A stretch of DNA of 64,000 nucleotides from Piper betle. Lineage: Eukaryota; Streptophyta; Magnoliopsida; Piperales; Piperaceae. Under the pieces are notes generated by a model, which searched no databases, was not told where the DNA came from, and worked only from the letters and a program-made list of their open reading frames with translations. Where the stretch lies: contig JAURVB010012865.1 of the NCBI GenBank assembly GCA_033002965.1, forward strand, positions 62,001-126,000. Reading direction: 5' to 3'. A program made the translations under genes and the position numbers. Below are positions 58,591 through 64,000 of this stretch, in pieces (the first letter of the stretch is position 1; the number at the start of each line of letters is the position of its first letter).

Positions 58591-61500
58591 ATGGATAGTG
58601 GGGTTGGAGGGGTGGAGGAGCTCACCTCCGGCGCCAGCGGCCGCATTATCCCCGTCTACCGGACCTCCAGACAGGCCCTGTACAGGCTCTGCCTTCTCCT
58701 CCACTCCTTCTTCCTCTGGCTCCTCCTCTTCCTCCCATCCAGGAGGCCTATCGCTTCTTCTTCGCCTGGTTTGAAGAGGAAAGGGGTGGGTTTCCGGAGG
58801 GACGAGGACGACGCCTTGCGGCGCCGTGCTCTGGCCGAGTCGCTGGCCACGGGTTCCGAGTCGCCCGAGTCGGCCTGCCGCTGCTCCGTTTTCACGTTCA
58901 CCGGGTCGCGCCGGAACGCCCTGTTTTGCCGGTCTTGGATGCCCGATTCGGGCCGGCCACTCAAGTAACGTCTTCTATGATTGTTTTTGTTTTTTGTTTT
59001 TTTAATGTAAAATTATCATTTATTTCATCAAAAATTTGTTTGCATGTGTGATGTTCATTGGTTTTCGGCTTCTAGCAATTGGCTAAGTTACATGATTTTT
59101 AACTATTAAGAGGTTATTTGGTTACAACTATGTTCGTTTCAATCTTTTTGCATGTGGAATGCTCATTTATTTTGGTGATTGACTATGGTGGTAAAACTTT
59201 TTGGGGTTGTTAAAAATGGGTAAGGATGGATGGTTTTAACTTCTAAGTGGTTGCTGATTACTCTTTGGTACCTATGTTTATTTCAATATTTTTGTATGTG
59301 GAATGGAATGTTCATTTATTTTAGCACTTGACTAGTGAGAAAGCTATTTGGGTTGGTAAAAATTGGGAAGGATGGTTGGTTGTAGTTACTAAGAGGGTAC
59401 TAGTTTATTTTTGGTTGATATATTCATTTCTTTTTGGTAAATATTTTTTGGGTCAAATTTCTTGATGAAGACACAAATTTTTGCATGTATTCGTTATTTT
59501 AACGATTGATTGGTGAAGTTGGGTGGTTATGCGAAGGTTGTTTGGAAAAGTTGTGAAACTTTTGGCTTTGTTGAGAAGTTGGTTAGGATTGATGAATTTT
59601 TAACTACTAAGACGTGACTGATTTCTTTTGGTTAATTTTTTTCTCATTTCATAAGATAACAATTTTTGCCTGGATTCATTTTAGCAATTGAATTGGGTCA
59701 TGGCAAGTATGCTTGGAAGAGTTGTGAAACTTTTGGCTTTGTTAAGAAGTTGGTTAGGACTGATGACTCTTGGACTACTAAAGACAGTCATCTTTCTGAA
59801 GAAGGAAGATTGACTTGGGGGATAAAATTACACTAAGGTCGTATTTGATTAAGATTATTGTACTAAGCTTTTTAATGGTCATGTCTTTTATTGAGGTCTA
59901 TGCAATTTCAATTTTTGGGGCATTTAAAAATTTTAATATAATTTTAACACAAGAAAGTAAATTAAAATTAGTGCCACTTTAGCTTTCTCTTTAAGTGAGA
60001 CTTTTCATTGATTGAAATTGCATTTTTAGCTGATAACTAGAAGTAATGGAATGTTGTTGATCATATTCCTCCCCTTCATGGCACTTCTTGTTCTTTTGAA
60101 CTATCTTTGTTCTTCTTGGATTTAGGATTGTTGATCTCTGCACTTTTTGTTTTGTTCTCGTCAATATTAAATTTTTATGTATGCATCATGGGGCTCCTTT
60201 TGTTTTTCAAGGAAGGATCTTACTGGTTTTTCTTTTTTCAGAGGCATTTTGATTATTATTCATGGGCTGAATGAGCACAGGTATTACTGTTAACAGTACC
60301 AACACCACTATAAGTAAAATGCATCACTTTGTTTCCGTTTTTCCTTTTGTCAGAATTTGTTCAGTGTTTTAACTCCATATTGCCTTTCTTTCATTTTCAA
60401 GAGGGCATACTGACGTTTTTTTGCTTATTTTCAGTGGAAGATATGCTCAGTTTGCCCATCAGTTGACAGCTTCCAATTTTGGTGCTTATGCTATGGATTG
60501 GATTGGTAGGTGATCTTTGGGTTTAGTTTTAGCATATGAAATTTAATTTTTCTGGAAAATTTGCCATATGCTAAACTGTTATGACAGGCCTTTGACGAGG
60601 CCAACTACTGTCTGGATTAGGCCATTTAACTCCCTTAATTGGAGTTAATAGTCAGATTTAAAATTTTCCCATAATTTACGTACACACTCTTCACCTCCTT
60701 GCCATTCATCCTCTTCTTTTTTTGCACTCCTCCACATTGTCATATAATTTAAATTATATAAAAAATCCTTTATAAATCATTTTGTAGATGCAGTTGTTGA
60801 AATATGTCAGGAAAAGCAACTTTTAGTGTCTTTCTGGTTGATTGATTAAGAACTGATGCCCTTTGGTCCTCAGGTCTGTTGATTACCGAGGACATTATGC
60901 TGTTTAGTTGACTCAGATGGCCCCATCTTTTTGTCATTCATTTTGTTAACGTAGGTTAAAGACTCAGACAAAAATTGCTTTCTGGAGGTAGCTAATGAAT
61001 CATAGTGTGGATGGAATTTGCAAATATCGGACATCTTATAATCTTATGCAGTCACAAAATAGCTTATTTTTTAATCGTATCTGTGTAGGTCATGGTGGTA
61101 GTGACGGACTTCATGGTTACGTACCTTCACTTGATGCTGTTGTTGCAGATACAGTGAGTTAAAGCTTTGCTTCTTGAAGCTTATGCTTGGTCAAGTACTC
61201 TATTTGATGTTTTTATTCTTTTGTGGTTGTGAATTTAATAATGTTCAAAATACAGGAGATCTTTTTATGCAAAGTTAAGGCAGAACACCCGAGTGTACCC
61301 TGTTTCCTCTTTGGTCATTCTACTGGTGGTGCTGTTGTTTTGAAGGTAAAGGTCAATCTCTGTCAATACTCAACAGCCATACTCTTAGGGTGAAGTAATG
61401 TATGTGGGATGCTTGTGGGGATGCACCATGTTGCACCTTCTGCATAGCTTTATTTTTATCTTTATTACCAAGCTCTTTTTCCTGAAATGCATTTAATGTA

Positions 61501-62094
61501 ACATAGGCAACCTTTTACTCGCGTATTGGAAAAATGATGGAAGGAATTGTACTGACATCACCAGCACTGCGTGTAACTCCTGCTCATCCAATTGTTGGCG
61601 TATGTATCTTTTGTAAACGGTGTGTTAATCTAATGTTCCTTTTGATAATCATTCAGAGCAGTTATGATGGAAATAAGCTTTTGCAGGCTGTGGCACCCAT
61701 AGTTTCACTTGTTGCTCCCAGATTACAGTTTAAGGGAGCAAACAAAAGGGGCATCCCAGTTTCTAGAGACCCAGAAGCTCTGGTGGCTAAGTATACAGAT
61801 CCTTTGGTGTATACTGGTCCGATACGAGCCAGAACAGGCTATGAAATTCTTCGTATCTCATCGTATTTGATGCAGAATATGAAATCTGTCACCATACCCT
61901 TTTTGGTTCTCCATGGGACAGCAGATAGAGTTACTGATCCAATGGCTTCTCAGGATTTGTATGACAAAGCTGCCTCGGAGTTCAAAGACATTAAACTTTA
62001 TGATGGCTTTTTGCATGATCTTTTATTTGAGCCTGAACGCGAAGAAATTGGGAGAGACATCATAAACTGGATGGAGAAAAGACTAGGGATTTGA
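58591..62094 (+). CDS. Alpha/beta hydrolase, monoacylglycerol lipase / caffeoylshikimate esterase-like
   Basis: A serine hydrolase of the plant MAGL-like family, which cleaves monoacylglycerols or related esters. Seven exons: 58591-58964, 60242-60280, 60435-60505, 61089-61153, 61256-61345, 61507-61599 and 61687-62094. All junctions are GT...AG and the phases agree, giving 379 residues, a complete length. The oxyanion motif is 'HGLNEHSGRY' (132-141), the nucleophile elbow is GHSTG (Ser205), the acid is Asp324 in 'HGTADRVTDP', and the base is His354 in 'GFLHDLLFEPE'. Residues ~30-48 are strongly hydrophobic ('LYRLCLLLHSFFLWLLLFL'), a possible membrane anchor or targeting segment. The first in-frame ATG (58591) is the start. 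Intron 1 is ~1.28 kb. It converges with the acidic-protein gene. The gene looks intact; the substrate is unknown. Confidence 0.93.
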
Positions 62095-62656
62095 AGGTGT
62101 AGTCTAATTAGATTATAACAATTTGTTGCAATTGTTCCTGAGGTTAAAGTGCGACCTTCTGGTATTGGTGGATTGTTGTGCTGATGTATGAAACATGTTT
62201 TAAATGTTGCATATGCCAAATCCTTAAAAATATATGAGCAATTGTTGGGATTTCATTGTTGACGGTGGGTTTTAAGTGGGAAGGTTTTTGTTTAGCGTAC
62301 AGTTTTTATTTTGTTTTAAGGCCAGATTGCTGACTTTATTTTTTGAACCAGAGCTTCTTATTTCCATAGTAGTTCTTTTTTTCCTGCATTATATTCAATT
62401 GTTTTTGTAATATGAGTGCAGGATCCAATGAAGCCAATTAGCAAATACTTGCCTATATGGTATGCTTCTTATAACACAAAAGGCTAGAACATACATCTCT
62501 TTATATACCAAGCATTCGACAAGAACAGTTTTCACTCATTTTGAACCACAAAACACATGCTTCTGCACAAGCAAGAAGAGGGTTGATCGGAAATAGAAAC
62601 AAATCATGCAAAATATGAACCATATTTGTAGAGGAAACATCTTGAGGTGTGTGGAT
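62095..62656. other. Convergent intergenic/3' untranslated region
   Basis: About 560 bp between the stop codons of the two convergent genes. It must hold both 3' untranslated regions. No other feature. Confidence 0.6.
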
Positions 62657-64000
62657 TTAGCTCTCGGCAAGGACTGTGCTTTTGGTCTCTGAAGCAAATT
62701 CATTCACTGAGTTAGCATCTTCATTTTGTAAAACAATGTTGTTCTCAACCTTCGTATGATTGCTGTCTGTTTCTGAAGTTGCCTCGTACTTTTGAGGCTT
62801 GCTTGATACTGCTCCAGCTCCATTATCCATTGCACCTTCGGTGGGATTATCACTACTACTTCCTCCTTCTATAGCTACATTTATACTAGCCTCGTTATTA
62901 TCTGAAAGCTTAAATTGTGGAACCTCTGTATCATTATTCGCATTATCTTGGCTACCTAATGTTGTCTCTTCACTTGAAGTCTGAACTTGGATTTCTGTAG
63001 CTGTAGCTGAATTATCGGCATTTTGCTCTTCTTGGTTGCTTTCTCCTTCGCCTCCAATTTCGGGGGCTCTACTTTCTGAATTTGGAATTTGCGAGTCGGG
63101 TTTGCCTTCATTGTTGGTGTTGTGCATTGTAGAATTATCTGCCTCGTTATTATGTTCCTCCTGATGAACTACTTGATCCTCCTCTTCGTTGTTTAGTTCT
63201 GAACCAGAATGTACTTCCTCCTTGCTTTGTGCTTCTTCCTCCTTGGTCTGTGGTTCCTCCTCCTTAGTTTCTGGTGCATTTTCTTCAAACTTAGGCTGTA
63301 CTTGATCTTGATGGTCAACTTCTTCCTCTCTTTCTTTATTTTGAACCTCAACATGGTTTTCTTCCTCTATGTTTCTTGATTCTTCCTCTTTATGTAATTC
63401 TTCCAGCTCAGTACTCTCTGACCAAATTCCACTGGCAGTACTGTTGTCGCCATCGTGAACATGTTTTACATTTTCTTGATCATTAGGCCGGTGTTCTTGC
63501 TGTCCAACCTCTTGCTCTTTTACTTCTTCAGCATTTTCTTCTTTTTTCTGTGGTTTCTGTTCACCATCCAGCACATGTTCCTCCTCTTTGTGACCATTGA
63601 TTGTTTTGTCACGAGGAGTGCTTTCTTCTTCTTCTTGCTGATGTTCCTCCTCCTCATCAGAATGAGTCGATTGTTCTTCACTGCTCTGTGATTCTTCCTG
63701 GCTAGTCCCTTCACCATTTTGAGCTGATCATCATTATCATTTTCACCTAGGTGTTGTTCTTGATCATCGGAAGAAGCGATGTCGCCTTTGTTCGGCTTAT
63801 GCTGATCATCTGATGATTCATTTTCAACATTTTCTTCATTGGTGGCTTCAGTTTTTGATTTTTCACCGTGGTCCTCTTTTTCTTGCTGCTTTTCATTATC
63901 TTCCTCTTCATGATTGTCCATAGTTTCTTCTGACTCTTCATTGGTTGCATTCATGACCTCGTCTCCCACTTCTTTGTCTGTACTTTTTTCTGATTCATCA
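62657..64000 (-). CDS. Acidic glutamate-rich protein, partial, with apparent frameshift
   Basis: No family was recognised. The minus-strand coding sequence is open from the window edge (64000) to a TAA at 62657. It is dominated by Glu, Asp, Gln, Asn and Ser, with few hydrophobic residues and no visible domain, membrane segment or catalytic motif. It is probably intrinsically disordered. Short imperfect repeats occur ('ETKEEEPQTKEEEAQSKEE'). Up to about 63726 the frame reads 'SSDDQEQHLGENDNDDQ', then switches to Lys-rich nonsense. The acidic reading continues one base out of phase ('GEGTSQEESQSSEEQSTHS' onward) into the 305-codon frame ending at 62657. One missing base near 63722-63727 explains this. 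The N-terminus is outside the window. No intron is visible in this part. Confidence 0.65.

Noticed and set aside
61534..62094. 186-codon single-exon hydrolase frame
   Set aside because: It reads through the intron at 61600-61686; the spliced seven-exon model keeps the catalytic motifs in frame.
1..64000. CRISPR arrays, prophage or bacterial operons
   Set aside because: No spaced direct-repeat array or compact operon layout; all repeats are transposon, satellite or exon duplications of a plant genome.

Overview
This window is plant nuclear DNA, most likely from a dicot. The evidence is intron-containing genes of plant-specific families (a class IV HD-ZIP homeodomain protein, a DUF1677 protein, a plant monoacylglycerol-lipase-like hydrolase), LTR retrotransposons primed by tRNA-Asp and tRNA-Met, and hAT and Mutator-like DNA transposons. 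The species cannot be told from the sequence. There are no bacterial-style operons and no CRISPR array. Most long open frames in GC-rich stretches lie inside transposons.

Layout. 1-9.9 kb is a stack of solo LTRs of one ~3-kb LTR family: three are nested in each other (A > B > C) and a shorter fourth stands alone; B, C and the fourth have perfect 5-bp target duplications. 10.4-10.8 kb is a decayed TRIM (miniature LTR element). 11.0-20.2 kb is an Athila-like (Ty3/gypsy) cluster: an inverted LTR joined to a full-length tRNA-Asp copy, two internally deleted elements, and a 186-bp Mutator-like MITE. 20.2-23.5 kb is decayed, gene-poor sequence. 23.6-26.5 kb is a hAT element containing a second hAT element. 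26.5-28.3 kb holds GC-rich duplications, AT-rich fold-back sequence and an intact TRIM.

29.3-32.5 kb carries an HD-ZIP IV gene whose homeodomain and zipper exons are intact, but whose next exon is a fourfold ~240-bp tandem repeat with no START domain after it. 35.3-37.3 kb is a hAT remnant holding an LTR fragment. 38.7-39.4 kb is a DUF1677 gene on the minus strand with a probable one-base frameshift near its start. 40.1-45.1 kb is a hAT element with 8-bp target duplications; it carries a BED zinc-finger remnant, a truncated LTR fused near one end and a complete 2,991-bp solo LTR. 46.1-48.3 kb is a GC-rich region built around a long inverted repeat. 48.3-56.6 kb is AT-rich and almost empty. 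56.6-58.3 kb holds two hAT-like elements 29 bp apart.

The right end is the most gene-like part: a seven-exon alpha/beta hydrolase gene (58.6-62.1 kb, plus strand), convergent with a very acidic, glutamate-rich coding region (minus strand) that runs off the window and contains an apparent frameshift.

The most interesting structures are the retro-copied primer tRNA at an LTR, the START-less HD-ZIP IV gene with its amplified exon, and hAT transposons that have moved with a retrotransposon LTR inside them.
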